Notes: generated from the sequence alone by a model not told the origin. DNA of 64,000 nucleotides from Hyphomonadaceae bacterium (GCA_013001295.1 JABDMW010000038.1:43547-107546); one strand, 5' to 3'; shown: positions 8,672-18,088, counted from the stretch's first letter. Numbers and translations: made by a program.

Positions 8672-8935
8672 ATGTCAGAATCTGAAATCCTCTCTGTACT
8701 CCGCGAATTTCTCTGGGGGGCTGTACAGATATCCATGCCGATCTTGGCAGCTGCCTTGATCGTTGGATTGATTATCGGTCTTTTGCAAGCACTGACTTCT
8801 ATTCAGGAAATGACCCTGACTTTTGTACCTAAGCTCGCCGTGATGTTGATCGTTTTTTATATGTCCGCCGGATATATGGCTCGCGTTATTGTCGGGCTGT
8901 TTGATAGTCAAGTCATTCCCATGATTGCCAGGTAG
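8672..8935 (+). CDS. fliQ: Flagellar export gate protein FliQ
   Basis: This 87-aa protein is FliQ, with two transmembrane hairpin helices (about 18-38 and 50-72) and the signature LQALTSIQEMTLTFVPKL between them. FliQ forms part of the FliPQR export channel; fliP is not in this window. The gene ends at 8935, just upstream of the chosen flhA start. Confidence 0.93.
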   Translation: MSESEILSVLREFLWGAVQISMPILAAALIVGLIIGLLQALTSIQEMTLTFVPKLAVMLIVFYMSAGYMARVIVGLFDSQVIPMIAR

Positions 8936-8945
8936 GAGCCGCCCT

Positions 8946-11027
8946 ATGCCAAAGCTCTCCTGGTCAGCTTTGAAAAACCCAACTGTCATGCTTTCAGTTG
9001 GCCTGATGATCATCATCATCATGATGGTTCTGCCTGTGCCCTCTTGGGTTCTCGACGCCGGATTAACGGCTTCTTTTGCATTCGCAATCCTTATTTTTAC
9101 GATCACGCTTTTTATCGAGCGGCCCCTGGATTTTTCATCCTTTCCCGCAGTATTGCTCGCGTCACTCCTGTTGCGGCTCTCGTTAAATATTTCTTCGACC
9201 AAACTGATCATTGGCAATGGCCATACAGGGTCGAGTGCCGCCGGGGGAGTTATTGAAGGATTCGCCATGTTTATCATGGGCGGAAACGTATTTATCGGTC
9301 TGATCGTGTTCTCCGTCCTTGTCATCGTAAATTTCATGGTGATTACCAAAGGCGCGGGCCGCATGGCCGAGGTGGGCGCGAGATTCGCTTTAGATGCCAT
9401 GCCCGGCAAACAAATGGCCATTGATGCAGACGTGGCGGCTGGCGCAATCTCGCATCAAGAAGCGCACGCAAGACGAAATTTGGAACAAGAAGAGACCGCG
9501 TTTTTGGGATCACTGGACGGCGTTTCGAAATTCATGAAAGGGGATGCAATTGCTGGGCTCTTGATAACATTTCTCAATCTCGTCGCCGGGATGGCCATTG
9601 GGATGGGCGTCCACAAAATCGGGTTTGGCGAGGCAATCAAAAATTACTCGATTCTGACCGTCGGTGACGGCATGGTTTCTCAAATTCCAGCGGTTATCAT
9701 CTCTATCGCAGCGGGGTTATTGTTAGCGAAAGGCAAAGGTGAAGGCACGGTTGATTTCGCTTTGTTCAGTCAGTTTACCAAATATCCTGCAGCCTTAATT
9801 GCAGTCGCAGCGATCATGCTCGTGTTTGCATTTCTTCCAGGATTACCGTTTGTGCCGTTTTTAGTCGGCGCAGCGCTGCTTGGCTTTGCTGCCTATCGCT
9901 CAATTCTGGCGCAGGCTAAAGAGACTGAAAAGGAAACGACAGAGAACATTGAAGATAACCGGGACGTAAAACCACTCCTCGGAGACACACTCGATATTGA
10001 CGAAATTCATGTGGAGCTGTCAAAGGAACTCGTCTCCATTGTAATGGGCGAAGATATGGGCTTTGATCAACGGGTCGAAAAAATCCGCAAATATATCGCC
10101 GCAGAATTCGGATTCGTGCTACCCGCTATTCGCCTAACCGACAACTCACTCTTGGATGCGGATACATACAAAATAAAAATTCAAGGCGCAGAGGTGGCAT
10201 CAAACCTTCTCAAGCCGGGACATGTAATGGCGCTTATTGAGGAAGGTGACCATCCCGAGATAAAAGGCGTCAATACGCGTGAGCCAGTTTACAATGCCTC
10301 AGCGCGTTGGGTGCCCAAGGTCGAACAAGACGAGCTTATGATGCTGGGTATTCCAACGGTAGAAGTTACGGAAGTCTTGGCAACGCATCTGCTTGAAATC
10401 GTACAGGCTAACTTTACGAAACTCCTGACCCGCCGCTCACTCCGCGAAACGCTGGATACATTTAAAAACGTAAGCGATGCGGAGCGGGCTGCGTCTAATA
10501 AAAAACTGCTTGAGGAGTTTTTGCCGGACAAAGTGCCATTGGAAACCCTGCAAGGCGTGATGCGTCTTCTTCTCGAGGAAAGGATATCAATCAGAAATAT
10601 TCCGGTCATTCTGGAAACCATCGCCGAGGGCAAAGCCACTTTAAATGCGGTGGAGCAATTGGCCGATTTCGTTCGCCATCGGCTCAGCTATCAATTCGTG
10701 ACAAAGTTAAGAGATGATCAAGGGCGACTGCCACTGGTGCAGATCGGCCCCGATTGGGAAACATTGTTTAACGAACACGAAGTTCGAGATGACACCGGAC
10801 GCAGCGATATAGCGCTTCCGCCAGAGACGTTTAACAAACTAGCAGACTCCGTGAGGTCGGAGCTGGATACGTCCGCGGTAAAAGGGTGTTATGCAGCGGT
10901 GGCAACAAGCGCAAAACGCCGCCGGTTTCTCAGCACTGTTCTGGCGGCCAAAGGCATCCGAAATCCGGTGTTGTCATATGATGAAATTACCGTCTCTGAA
11001 CGTCCGGCGATCGTCGGCGTGGTTTGA
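8946..11027 (+). CDS. flhA: Flagellar export gate protein FlhA
   Basis: This is FlhA, 693 aa from the ATG at 8946. About 8 transmembrane helices fill residues 10-330, with the conserved cytoplasmic loop DAMPGKQMAIDADVAAGAIS, and a soluble C-terminal domain of about 340 aa binds chaperone-substrate complexes. I prefer 8946 over the in-frame ATG at 8925, because TAGGAG lies 8 nt upstream and the earlier start would sit inside fliQ. It forms the nonameric ring of the export gate and uses the proton gradient. Next gene fliR follows after 8 nt. Confidence 0.95.
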   Translation: MPKLSWSALKNPTVMLSVGLMIIIIMMVLPVPSWVLDAGLTASFAFAILIFTITLFIERPLDFSSFPAVLLASLLLRLSLNISSTKLIIGNGHTGSSAAGGVIEGFAMFIMGGNVFIGLIVFSVLVIVNFMVITKGAGRMAEVGARFALDAMPGKQMAIDADVAAGAISHQEAHARRNLEQEETAFLGSLDGVSKFMKGDAIAGLLITFLNLVAGMAIGMGVHKIGFGEAIKNYSILTVGDGMVSQIPAVIISIAAGLLLAKGKGEGTVDFALFSQFTKYPAALIAVAAIMLVFAFLPGLPFVPFLVGAALLGFAAYRSILAQAKETEKETTENIEDNRDVKPLLGDTLDIDEIHVELSKELVSIVMGEDMGFDQRVEKIRKYIAAEFGFVLPAIRLTDNSLLDADTYKIKIQGAEVASNLLKPGHVMALIEEGDHPEIKGVNTREPVYNASARWVPKVEQDELMMLGIPTVEVTEVLATHLLEIVQANFTKLLTRRSLRETLDTFKNVSDAERAASNKKLLEEFLPDKVPLETLQGVMRLLLEERISIRNIPVILETIAEGKATLNAVEQLADFVRHRLSYQFVTKLRDDQGRLPLVQIGPDWETLFNEHEVRDDTGRSDIALPPETFNKLADSVRSELDTSAVKGCYAAVATSAKRRRFLSTVLAAKGIRNPVLSYDEITVSERPAIVGVV

Positions 11028-11035
11028 CGCGCTAA

Positions 11036-11824
11036 ATGGACGCTTTGTCTCAACTCGCCGAACTCATCCTCGAGAACGCTGAATTCGTTGTACCTGTAAT
11101 TGCCATTTTTTCGAGAGTGTCTTTGTTTGTCTTTATGTTACCCGGTCTGGGGGAGGTCAACATACCGGTTCGCGTTCGTCTCTCAGTAGCTTTTTTGCTG
11201 ACATGGATGTTGGTTCCCATGATCGCCCCGACCATTGACGCGCAATCTCTGACTTTGGCCAACTCGACCTTGTTGATCCTGAAAGAAAGTTTTTACGGAT
11301 TTTTATTGGGGTTTGCGTTTCGCGTCATGGTGTTTGGTCTCCAGATCACCGGCAGCATTATTTCACAATCGATGTCGCTTTCCCAAATCTTTGGCGAAGG
11401 TATCACCACGGAACCGAATACGACCATGAGCACACTGTTCATGCTGGCCGGTATTACACTGGCGATAACCATGGATTTACATATCATGGCGATTGGCGTT
11501 TTTGTTGGCAGCTTTGAGACCTTTCCGCTTGGAACCTCGCCTGCCGGCGACGAAACAGCATATTGGGTCGCCCAAAGGTTTGCCGGCGTTTTTAGTTTCT
11601 CGCTCGCGCTCGCTTTGCCGTTTATGATTCTCAATTTTGTCTACAATCTCATTCTTGGATTTCTGAACCGGGCGATGCCACAGTTAATGGTATCCTTTGT
11701 CGGCATGCCTGCAATTACAGGCGCTGGTATTTTTCTCCTCGTTTTATCGGCGGGGTCGATTTTGATGCTCTGGATGTCAGAATATAACAGCGCCTTCAGT
11801 GAATTTCCGGGGATCATCCCGTGA
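11036..11824 (+). CDS. fliR: Flagellar export gate protein FliR
   Basis: This 262-aa protein has about 6 hydrophobic helices and the FliR signatures FSRVSLFVFMLPGLGEVNIP near the N-terminus and LGFAFRVMVFGLQITGSIIS around residues 90-110. FliR builds the core of the export channel with FliP and FliQ. Its stop overlaps the GTG start of flhB by 4 nt (GTGA), a sign of coupled translation and of the close FliR-FlhB partnership, which are fused in some bacteria. Confidence 0.94.
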   Translation: MDALSQLAELILENAEFVVPVIAIFSRVSLFVFMLPGLGEVNIPVRVRLSVAFLLTWMLVPMIAPTIDAQSLTLANSTLLILKESFYGFLLGFAFRVMVFGLQITGSIISQSMSLSQIFGEGITTEPNTTMSTLFMLAGITLAITMDLHIMAIGVFVGSFETFPLGTSPAGDETAYWVAQRFAGVFSFSLALALPFMILNFVYNLILGFLNRAMPQLMVSFVGMPAITGAGIFLLVLSAGSILMLWMSEYNSAFSEFPGIIP

Positions 11825-12903
11825 GTAGCGAAGGTGCAAGCGACGGCCAGGAAAAGTCATTTGATGCGTCTGAGCAGAAAATCAAAAAATCGAGAGAGCA
11901 GGGCGATACAGCGCAGTCAACAGAAACAAGCACATTCGTCCTGTATCTAGGGTTTGCACTCACCGTTTTATTGGCTGGCGACGCGGTCGTTAAAGGTATC
12001 TATTCTTCTCTGCTCATTATTATCAGCCGACCTGGACAGGTTGCCAGTAATGTTCTGATTGAGAAACAGGGCTTTGTCTTGCAGGATGTGTTGGGGCAAA
12101 TCGTTCTCTACGCGTTTCCCGTGCTCGTCATACCCGGAGTATTCATTATTTTATCGCTGGTCATTCAACAATCAATCGTTGTTGCACCTGTGAAGATTAA
12201 GCCCAAGCTTTCCAAAATCGGATTAATCTCTAATGCGAAACAAAAATATGGCCCCGGCGGCTTGGCGGAATTTCTGAAACGACTGGCGAAGCTGTTATTT
12301 GTGGCAGCAATCGCTTTGTATTATTTTACGCAGGAATTTCCGACCCTCCCGGCGTTAAGCGGTGTTTCTCCAAATTACCTGATTACTGAACTCAAGGATG
12401 ATGCGCTGAAGCTCTTGCTTTACATGTTAATCGCATCGGCATTTATTGCCGCAATTGATCTGCCCTATAAGAGATTCTCTTATTTCAAAAAACTTCGCAT
12501 GACATTGCAAGAAGTGCGCGATGAGATGAAAGACAGTGAAGGAGACCCATATTTAAAACGCGAACGTCGAGCGCGCGCTGCAGCACTGACCCAAAGCACA
12601 ATGTTGCAAGATATCACATCGGCGGATGTGGTTATCGTCAACCCTACACATTATGCTGTCGCGTTAAAGTGGGCCAGGGAGGAGGGTGGAGTGCCTGTTT
12701 GCGTGGCAAAAGGTGTAGATGAAATGGCGATGCGCATTCGGGGACGGGCAGATATGCACGACGTGCCTATCCACTCAAATCCACCATGCGCGCGATCTTT
12801 ATATGCCACGGTAGAAATCGGCGATGGCATACAGCCTGAACATTATGCTGCTGTCGCAGCAGCTATTCATTATGCTGATCAATTTAAGACTGCACCATAT
12901 TAA
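11821..12903 (+). CDS. flhB: Flagellar export switch protein FlhB
   Basis: This 360-aa protein starts with GTG inside the fliR stop. It has four membrane helices (about 38-215) and a soluble C-terminal domain with the autocleavage motif NPTH at residues 274-277 (VVIVNPTHYAVALKW). Cleavage between Asn and Pro, triggered with FliK, switches export from hook to filament proteins. The N-terminal EKSFDASEQKIKKSREQGD is also typical. All functional residues are present. Confidence 0.95.
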   Translation: MSSEGASDGQEKSFDASEQKIKKSREQGDTAQSTETSTFVLYLGFALTVLLAGDAVVKGIYSSLLIIISRPGQVASNVLIEKQGFVLQDVLGQIVLYAFPVLVIPGVFIILSLVIQQSIVVAPVKIKPKLSKIGLISNAKQKYGPGGLAEFLKRLAKLLFVAAIALYYFTQEFPTLPALSGVSPNYLITELKDDALKLLLYMLIASAFIAAIDLPYKRFSYFKKLRMTLQEVRDEMKDSEGDPYLKRERRARAAALTQSTMLQDITSADVVIVNPTHYAVALKWAREEGGVPVCVAKGVDEMAMRIRGRADMHDVPIHSNPPCARSLYATVEIGDGIQPEHYAAVAAAIHYADQFKTAPY

Positions 12904-12920
12904 GACGGAATAACTGGTTT

Positions 12921-13349
12921 ATGGAAGTGATTAGCCAAATTTTAAAACTAAAAAAGCAATCGGTTGAAAACTCGTTAGCTGATTTTGCAAAGCAACAGGT
13001 CGCATTAGACAAAGACATACTTAAGCTCGAGAAGGATCGCGATAAAGGGCGGAGAGCAGCTATTCAAATTGCAAAATCAAATAGTCAGTTAAGTGGCGTC
13101 GATCTTCAGATTGCCCAAAAATGGTGCGACCAGTTGACAAGGCGACTTGTCTTCCTTGACGAAAAGCGATCAGCGTTACAAGCTAAGTGTGAAAATTTAA
13201 AATCTGAACTTCGCGAACTTTTAGGCAAGGTCGAATTAAGTGAAAGGCAGATCAAGGTCTCTCAGCGCAAAATACAAAATGAGCACGTCGCAGCAGCAGG
13301 TGAACGACGGTTGGAAAATTGGCGGCTCAGCAATTTAAATAAAGATTGA
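12921..13349 (+). CDS. FliJ-like coiled-coil protein
   Basis: This 142-aa protein is almost entirely charged helix (LDKDILKLEKDRDKGRRAA, KCENLKSELRELLGKVELSE), as expected of FliJ, the coiled-coil stalk in the FliI ATPase ring. The family is poorly conserved in sequence, so the call rests on length, coiled-coil pattern and position directly after flhB in a flagellar operon. There is no other fliJ candidate near fliI at 6-7.4 kb. Confidence 0.6.
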   Translation: MEVISQILKLKKQSVENSLADFAKQQVALDKDILKLEKDRDKGRRAAIQIAKSNSQLSGVDLQIAQKWCDQLTRRLVFLDEKRSALQAKCENLKSELRELLGKVELSERQIKVSQRKIQNEHVAAAGERRLENWRLSNLNKD

Positions 13350-13529
13350 TCGATCATTTGCAGCTCACGCGTAACGCAAATAAGTGACCGCAAATGGCCC
13401 GGCATTACCAGGGTTACCGACTTCAGTCGCCTCGTACGCGCGGACCTGCGTGAGTCGTAGGCAAGCTTTCGCAAATCACTTTAGAAAATAAACACGCTTA
13501 AAGTGTGGCGAGCAGCAAAGGAAAAACAA

Positions 13530-13883
13530 ATGCAAAACCAACAATCAATGTCTGTTGAAAAATCCGCAATAAATGCACACGAGCATTTGCCGGATATTGT
13601 CGAGGAATACAAGGCTATTTCTCTCAAACTATTCGAATTTTCTGATATCTCCGATGTGACCGCGGAAGAGCAGGCAAAAATAACTATTCGGGAAACAGCG
13701 CTGCTGGATCGACAATCCAGTTTGATGGAGACAGCCCTGTCTACACCGGTAACGTCCATAGAAGATGCCAAAGCATTATTAAGCCTATGGCATCTTGACG
13801 TTGTTCAGAGTGCCATGCCCGGCAGTCTGGATGCTTCCGATGAACTGGTTGCCGCAGCTTACCATTTTATTTCTAAAACTTAG
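13530..13883 (+). CDS. Unknown small helical protein behind the flagellar operon
   Basis: I do not recognise this 117-aa protein. It is acidic and largely helical, with no signal peptide, membrane segment or cysteine; the middle holds ALLDRQSSLMETALSTPVTSI and the C-terminus DASDELVAAAYHF. The ATG at 13530 is preceded by AAAGGA at good distance, better than an in-frame GTG at 13503. It lies between the FliJ-like gene and an XRE regulator on the same strand, so a flagellar or regulatory link is possible but unproven. Confidence 0.6.
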   Translation: MQNQQSMSVEKSAINAHEHLPDIVEEYKAISLKLFEFSDISDVTAEEQAKITIRETALLDRQSSLMETALSTPVTSIEDAKALLSLWHLDVVQSAMPGSLDASDELVAAAYHFISKT

Positions 13884-13919
13884 GCCCAATACCGATTAAC
13901 AAATAAACACGGAGGTCAA

Positions 13920-14216
13920 ATGAGAATTGCGAAGCCAAGATCTGCAACATATGTAGATATTCATGTTGGCATACGTTTGAAAGTGTTGCGAAAATCCAAT
14001 CAACTCTCGCAAAGCAATTTGGGAGACGAAATAGGTGTTACATTTCAACAAATTCAGAAATACGAACGCGGGACTAATCGCATAAGTGTAAGTAGGTTAT
14101 GGCAATTTTGTGAATTTTTCGAAGTGAATCCAGATTTTTTTTACCGCGGAATAAAGCGTCAACGCGCGCGTTCCCCTAATTCTGTAAATCAATCTCGGCA
14201 CCCCGTTTCTCATTAA
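13920..14216 (+). CDS. Small XRE-family transcriptional regulator (copy 1)
   Basis: This 98-aa protein is one helix-turn-helix domain (about 17-76): VGIRLKVLRKSNQLSQSNLG, then EIGVTFQQIQKYERG, a clear Cro/C1-type fold. The short basic C-terminal tail has no other domain. CGGAGG precedes the ATG. The sequence FQQIQKYERGTNRISVSRLW is close to the protein encoded at 14470-14883, so the two are paralogues pointing toward each other. Targets are unknown; such single-domain regulators are common in this group. Confidence 0.85.
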   Translation: MRIAKPRSATYVDIHVGIRLKVLRKSNQLSQSNLGDEIGVTFQQIQKYERGTNRISVSRLWQFCEFFEVNPDFFYRGIKRQRARSPNSVNQSRHPVSH

Positions 14217-14287
14217 CTGATTGTTAGTGTATAATAATTAAATACACCAATAAGAGGTATTTCGCACACGTTTTTATCTCTTGACTT

Positions 14288-14423
14288 GGGAGTGGTTTTT
14301 TTCACCAAAGGAAATGCTCCCGCCTAATTCTTGGTTTAGCAATCTATTCCCAACGATCAGTTGCTAAATCAAGATGTCTTTCTTGTGGATTTACCCGCTC
14401 GACCAAAGTCGAGCGGGTTTTTT
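14288..14423 (+). ncRNA. Candidate small RNA with three hairpins
   Basis: Between two convergent XRE genes the plus strand can form three stems in series. GGGAG/CTCCC with inner TGGT/ACCA spans 14288-14321. TTTAGCAA/TTGCTAAA spans 14335-14368 with an 18-nt loop. The last is a 10-bp terminator hairpin at 14394-14417 followed by six T. No open frame fits. It could be a free small RNA or a long structured 3' UTR of the upstream XRE gene; a TATAAT at 14230 may serve as a -10 box, but no good -35 was found. Borders are approximate. Confidence 0.45.
14394..14423 (+). terminator. Rho-independent terminator
   Basis: CCCGCTCGAC and GTCGAGCGGG pair perfectly around CAAA, followed by TTTTTT. It faces the plus strand and would end transcription from the XRE gene at 13920 or from the candidate small RNA. 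Confidence 0.9.
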
Positions 14424-14469
14424 CAAATGATTTGCAAATAACGTTGTGGGATGATTGCTCGTATTTCGA

Positions 14470-14883
14470 TTAGTTCTTATTGTTCGATTCACTGGCCAGC
14501 TTTTCGCAAATGCGCAAAATCGAAACTTTGAGATTATAGTCTTTTATGCGCATGAAGTTTTTTACCAATTTGAAGTTCTGGCGCGATAACATAGTTGACC
14601 ATTCTTGCTGTGTAGAGCTTGGCCTACGCTGATTGTTTTGAAGTTTTTCAATCTCATCAAAAAATTGATTAGGACTCGCGCCGAGAATTTGACAAAATTG
14701 CCAAAGACGACCGGCGCCAACACGGTTTTGGCCTCTTTCGCACTTTTGAATTTGCTGGAAAGAGATTCCTGCATGATGACCTAGTTCGGTCTGCGATAGG
14801 CCTTTGGCAATTCTTAAAGCTTTCAACCGTGTTCCAATAACCAGATCCAATTCTTTTTCTGAACTGTTATTTTTTTTTCGCAT
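14470..14883 (-). CDS. Small XRE-family transcriptional regulator (copy 2)
   Basis: This 137-aa protein has an N-terminal helix-turn-helix domain (about 13-75: IGTRLKALRIAKGLSQTELG, ISFQQIQKCERGQNRVGAG) and a C-terminal helical tail of about 55 aa that copy 1 (13920) lacks. The tail, with FKLVKNFMRIKDYNLKVSIL, may mediate dimerisation or sensing. It is convergent with copy 1, separated by the hairpin-rich element. Function unknown beyond DNA binding. Confidence 0.85.
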   Translation of the reverse strand: MRKKNNSSEKELDLVIGTRLKALRIAKGLSQTELGHHAGISFQQIQKCERGQNRVGAGRLWQFCQILGASPNQFFDEIEKLQNNQRRPSSTQQEWSTMLSRQNFKLVKNFMRIKDYNLKVSILRICEKLASESNNKN

Positions 14884-15247
14884 AGCGATTTCCTAATTAT
14901 GAAAAAATGCACTATTTGACTATCGATGAGGTTACAAACCAGTTCGGTTTATATTAGATATTAGTGAATATCGCTCGCTTTAGTGGCGAGCGTTGAGCCT
15001 GTAAAACTATTATAAGTAGTGGCGACAGTTTCAAACATTCAATTTCATTTCAAAATAAACTTCGGCAATAAGTTTGAAATATGCCGTATTGGCTCCGTTT
15101 TCGGCAAAATATCATTTATTCCACGGCAGCAACATTTGTTTTTCAAAATCAACTTTATATCAATACATGTGAAATAATAAATCACACGGTAAAGTATATA
15201 ATAGAATGAAATAAGCATCAAGATCGCTAAACAAGGGGTGGGAGAAA
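14884..15247. other. 364-nt AT-rich intergenic region
   Basis: There is no credible gene here. It holds the start regions of the divergent XRE gene (minus) and the transhydrogenase gene (plus), a 7-bp hairpin CGCTCGC/GCGAGCG at 14972-14992, and a TATAAT-like box near 15195-15203 that may drive the transhydrogenase gene. Confidence 0.5.
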
Positions 15248-16717
15248 ATGAAAAACAAATACGATTTTATTGTTATAGGTGGAGGTCCAGCTGGGCGGCG
15301 TGGTGCAATCCAGGCAGCAAAGGCCGGGAAGTCCGTATTGATTGTAGACAAAGGTATTAGAATTGGGGGTGTATGTGTACATACGGGTACGCTGCCGAGC
15401 AAAACATTACGTGAAACGATTCTAAATCTCTCAGGATTGCGGGAACGCGGATTTTACGGGCGTTCCTACAAAGTGAAATCAGATATTACAGCCCATGATC
15501 TACAAATGCGTTTGCGTCAGACTATTCAAAAAGAAGTCGAGATACTGGAAAATCAGTTTTACAGAAATAACGTTACCTTGGTGAAGGGTGTTGCTAAATT
15601 TGTTGGAAAAAAAGAGATCAGTATTACAACTGTTGAAGGGGAAATCCATCGGGTTGTGTTTGACAAAATATTACTCAGCGTCGGCACAAAACCTTTCCGC
15701 CCGGACTATATTCCATTCGATGGACAAAGAATATTGGACAGCGATGAGATTCTGGATATTCGTGAATTGCCCCGGTCCCTTACGGTTATTGGTGCCGGCG
15801 TTATCGGCCTCGAATATGCGACCATTTTTACGGTCCTTGACATTCCAGTGACCATTATTGAGCCGCGGAAAACCATCCTTGATTTTCTGGATAGAGAGAT
15901 TGTTGAAGAGTTTATTTCAGACTTGAGGCGTAAGGGTGTCGAGATTTGCTTAAGCACCAAAGCCGAAGAAATTAGCAGCGACAGCAGCGGGTGTACAATT
16001 AAACTGGATAATGGACGGGTGATCCGTAACGATATGGTTTTGTTCGCTGCGGGACGTATGGGATCGACAAATTCGCTTGGATTGGTGAGTTGCGGAATTG
16101 ACGTCGATCATCGAGGACGAATAGAAGTCAATCGCAATACATTCGAGACGAAAGTGTCTGATATTTATGCTGCGGGTGATGTTATCGGTTTTCCGAGTCT
16201 TGCTTCTACCTCAATGGAACAGGGGCGAATTGCCGCCTGCCATGCTTTGGACATTCCAATGGCCTCTCCGCCTGACTATTTTCCCTATGGAATTTATTCC
16301 GTTCCCGAAATCGCAACGATCGGATTGACGGAAAAAGAACTGAAAGAAAAAAAAATACCGTATCAATGCGGGGTCGCCAGATTGCGAGAAACCTCGCGAG
16401 GTCAAATTATGGGCATCGATAACGGCATGATGAAAATGATATTCTCCATGAAAACCCGGCAGCTTCTAGGCGTTCACATTATGGGCGAGGGGGCGACGGA
16501 ACTTATACACACCGGGCAAGCTGTCCTAAATCTCAATGGTAAGTTGGATTATTTTATCAATAACATTTTCAATTATCCGACACTGACAGAGGCTTACAAA
16601 GTAGCGGCGCTCGATGCCTGGAACAAAATGCGACATAACGATCACGAAAATGACACAACCAAACAGGACGAGATCGATATTTGCGAGGGTCCGCACAATT
16701 ATATGAAATCTGCTTAA
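15248..16717 (+). CDS. sthA: Soluble pyridine nucleotide transhydrogenase (SthA-like)
   Basis: This 489-aa flavoprotein belongs to the disulfide reductase fold: FAD loop GGGPAG at residues 11-16, NAD-binding loop VIGAGVIGLEYA near 180, and a C-terminal dimerisation domain. The sequence GGVCVHTGTLPSKTLRE (40-56) is the SthA signature, in which the second redox cysteine of the CxxxxC motif is replaced by Thr48; lipoamide or glutathione reductases keep both. It exchanges hydride between NADPH and NAD+ in the cytosol. The glutamate dehydrogenase gene follows 18 nt later, a sensible partner because that enzyme consumes NADPH. Confidence 0.88.
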   Translation: MKNKYDFIVIGGGPAGRRGAIQAAKAGKSVLIVDKGIRIGGVCVHTGTLPSKTLRETILNLSGLRERGFYGRSYKVKSDITAHDLQMRLRQTIQKEVEILENQFYRNNVTLVKGVAKFVGKKEISITTVEGEIHRVVFDKILLSVGTKPFRPDYIPFDGQRILDSDEILDIRELPRSLTVIGAGVIGLEYATIFTVLDIPVTIIEPRKTILDFLDREIVEEFISDLRRKGVEICLSTKAEEISSDSSGCTIKLDNGRVIRNDMVLFAAGRMGSTNSLGLVSCGIDVDHRGRIEVNRNTFETKVSDIYAAGDVIGFPSLASTSMEQGRIAACHALDIPMASPPDYFPYGIYSVPEIATIGLTEKELKEKKIPYQCGVARLRETSRGQIMGIDNGMMKMIFSMKTRQLLGVHIMGEGATELIHTGQAVLNLNGKLDYFINNIFNYPTLTEAYKVAALDAWNKMRHNDHENDTTKQDEIDICEGPHNYMKSA

Positions 16718-16735
16718 AATCTGGAGATCGCAACG

Positions 16736-18088
16736 ATGAGTATGATTAAAGACATTGAATTGGATCATTTTATGAACGGCGTCATTCGACGCAATCCGGG
16801 AGAGACGGAATTTCACCAAGCCGTACAAGAAGTCGCAGTCGATATTATTCCGCATATTCGACACAATGAAACTGTGAAGAAAATGCGTATTCTCGAGCGT
16901 ATGACTGAACCGGATCGTATCGTTTCATTTCGCGTGATTTGGGAGGACGACAAAGGAAATATTCGCGTTAACCGTGGGTATCGGGTTCAACAAAACAATG
17001 CCATTGGTCCTTATAAAGGCGGCATTCGTTTTCACCCGACTGTGACACAAAGCGTCCTCAAATTCCTCGCGTTCGAACAGGTCTTTAAAAATAGCTTAAC
17101 CGGATTGCCTTTGGGTGGCGGCAAAGGCGGGTCCGATTTTAATCCAAAGGGAAAATCCGATCGGGAAATCATGAGATTTTGTCAAGCTTTCATGACAGAG
17201 CTTTCAAAATATATTGGACCCAATACTGACGTTCCCGCCGGCGATATCGGTGTTGGCGGGCGTGAAGTCGGATATATGTTTGGTCAGTACAAACGATTGA
17301 TAGATCGTTTCGAGGGGGTATTGACAGGGAAAGGCGTTGAGTTCGGTGGGAGTAAAATCCGACCTGAAGCGACCGGTTATGGCGTTGTCTATATGATGCA
17401 AGCCATGCTGAAACAAAAAAGCCAAGAGATGGCGGGCAAAGTATGTGCCGTCTCCGGTTCAGGAAATGTTGCTCAATACTGTGTGGAAAAATTGCTCGAG
17501 CTCGGCGCGAAAGTGGTTTCCATGTCTGATTCAGGCGGTACAATTTATAAGGAAACGGGCATTTCAAAAGATGACCTTTTGTGGATCATGAACCTTAAGA
17601 ATGTGCGTGGAGGTCGTATCTCAGAAGCGGAAGCCGGGATTGGTGCCGAATATCTCGAAGGAAAACGTCCTTGGCAAATTGAGTGCGAGCTCGCATTTCC
17701 ATGCGCAACACAAAATGAAATCGAAGCTGACGATGCAAAATCACTCATCAAAAAAGGCTGCAAGGCTATTTCAGAAGGAGCCAATATGCCAAGCACGCCT
17801 GCTGCAATCGAAATTTTTCGCGAGGGTAAAATTGTGCACGCCCCGTCCAAGGCCGCAAACGCAGGCGGCGTCGCAGTTTCCGGTTTAGAGATGAGTCAAA
17901 ACAGTTTGCGCATGAGTTGGTCGCGTGAAGATGTCGACAATCACCTGCGCAATATAATGGCAGATATCCATGACCAATGCGTCGCGAACGGGACAAATTC
18001 TAATGGTGATGTCGATTATTTTAAAGGCGCAAATATTGCCGGGTTTGAAAAAGTCTCTAGAGCAATGCTTGCCTATGGCGCAATTTAA
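16736..18088 (+). CDS. gdhA: NADP-type glutamate dehydrogenase
   Basis: This 450-aa protein is a hexameric glutamate dehydrogenase: the substrate region has RVQQNNAIGPYKGGIRFHP and LPLGGGKGGSDFNPKGKSD, with the catalytic lysine region, then the Rossmann domain with VSGSGNVAQYCVEKL. It aminates 2-oxoglutarate to glutamate with NADPH. The length and sequence fit the bacterial NADP-dependent subfamily. A 19-nt gap separates it from sthA, so the two probably form an operon that joins ammonium assimilation to NADPH balance. Confidence 0.93.
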   Translation: MSMIKDIELDHFMNGVIRRNPGETEFHQAVQEVAVDIIPHIRHNETVKKMRILERMTEPDRIVSFRVIWEDDKGNIRVNRGYRVQQNNAIGPYKGGIRFHPTVTQSVLKFLAFEQVFKNSLTGLPLGGGKGGSDFNPKGKSDREIMRFCQAFMTELSKYIGPNTDVPAGDIGVGGREVGYMFGQYKRLIDRFEGVLTGKGVEFGGSKIRPEATGYGVVYMMQAMLKQKSQEMAGKVCAVSGSGNVAQYCVEKLLELGAKVVSMSDSGGTIYKETGISKDDLLWIMNLKNVRGGRISEAEAGIGAEYLEGKRPWQIECELAFPCATQNEIEADDAKSLIKKGCKAISEGANMPSTPAAIEIFREGKIVHAPSKAANAGGVAVSGLEMSQNSLRMSWSREDVDNHLRNIMADIHDQCVANGTNSNGDVDYFKGANIAGFEKVSRAMLAYGAI

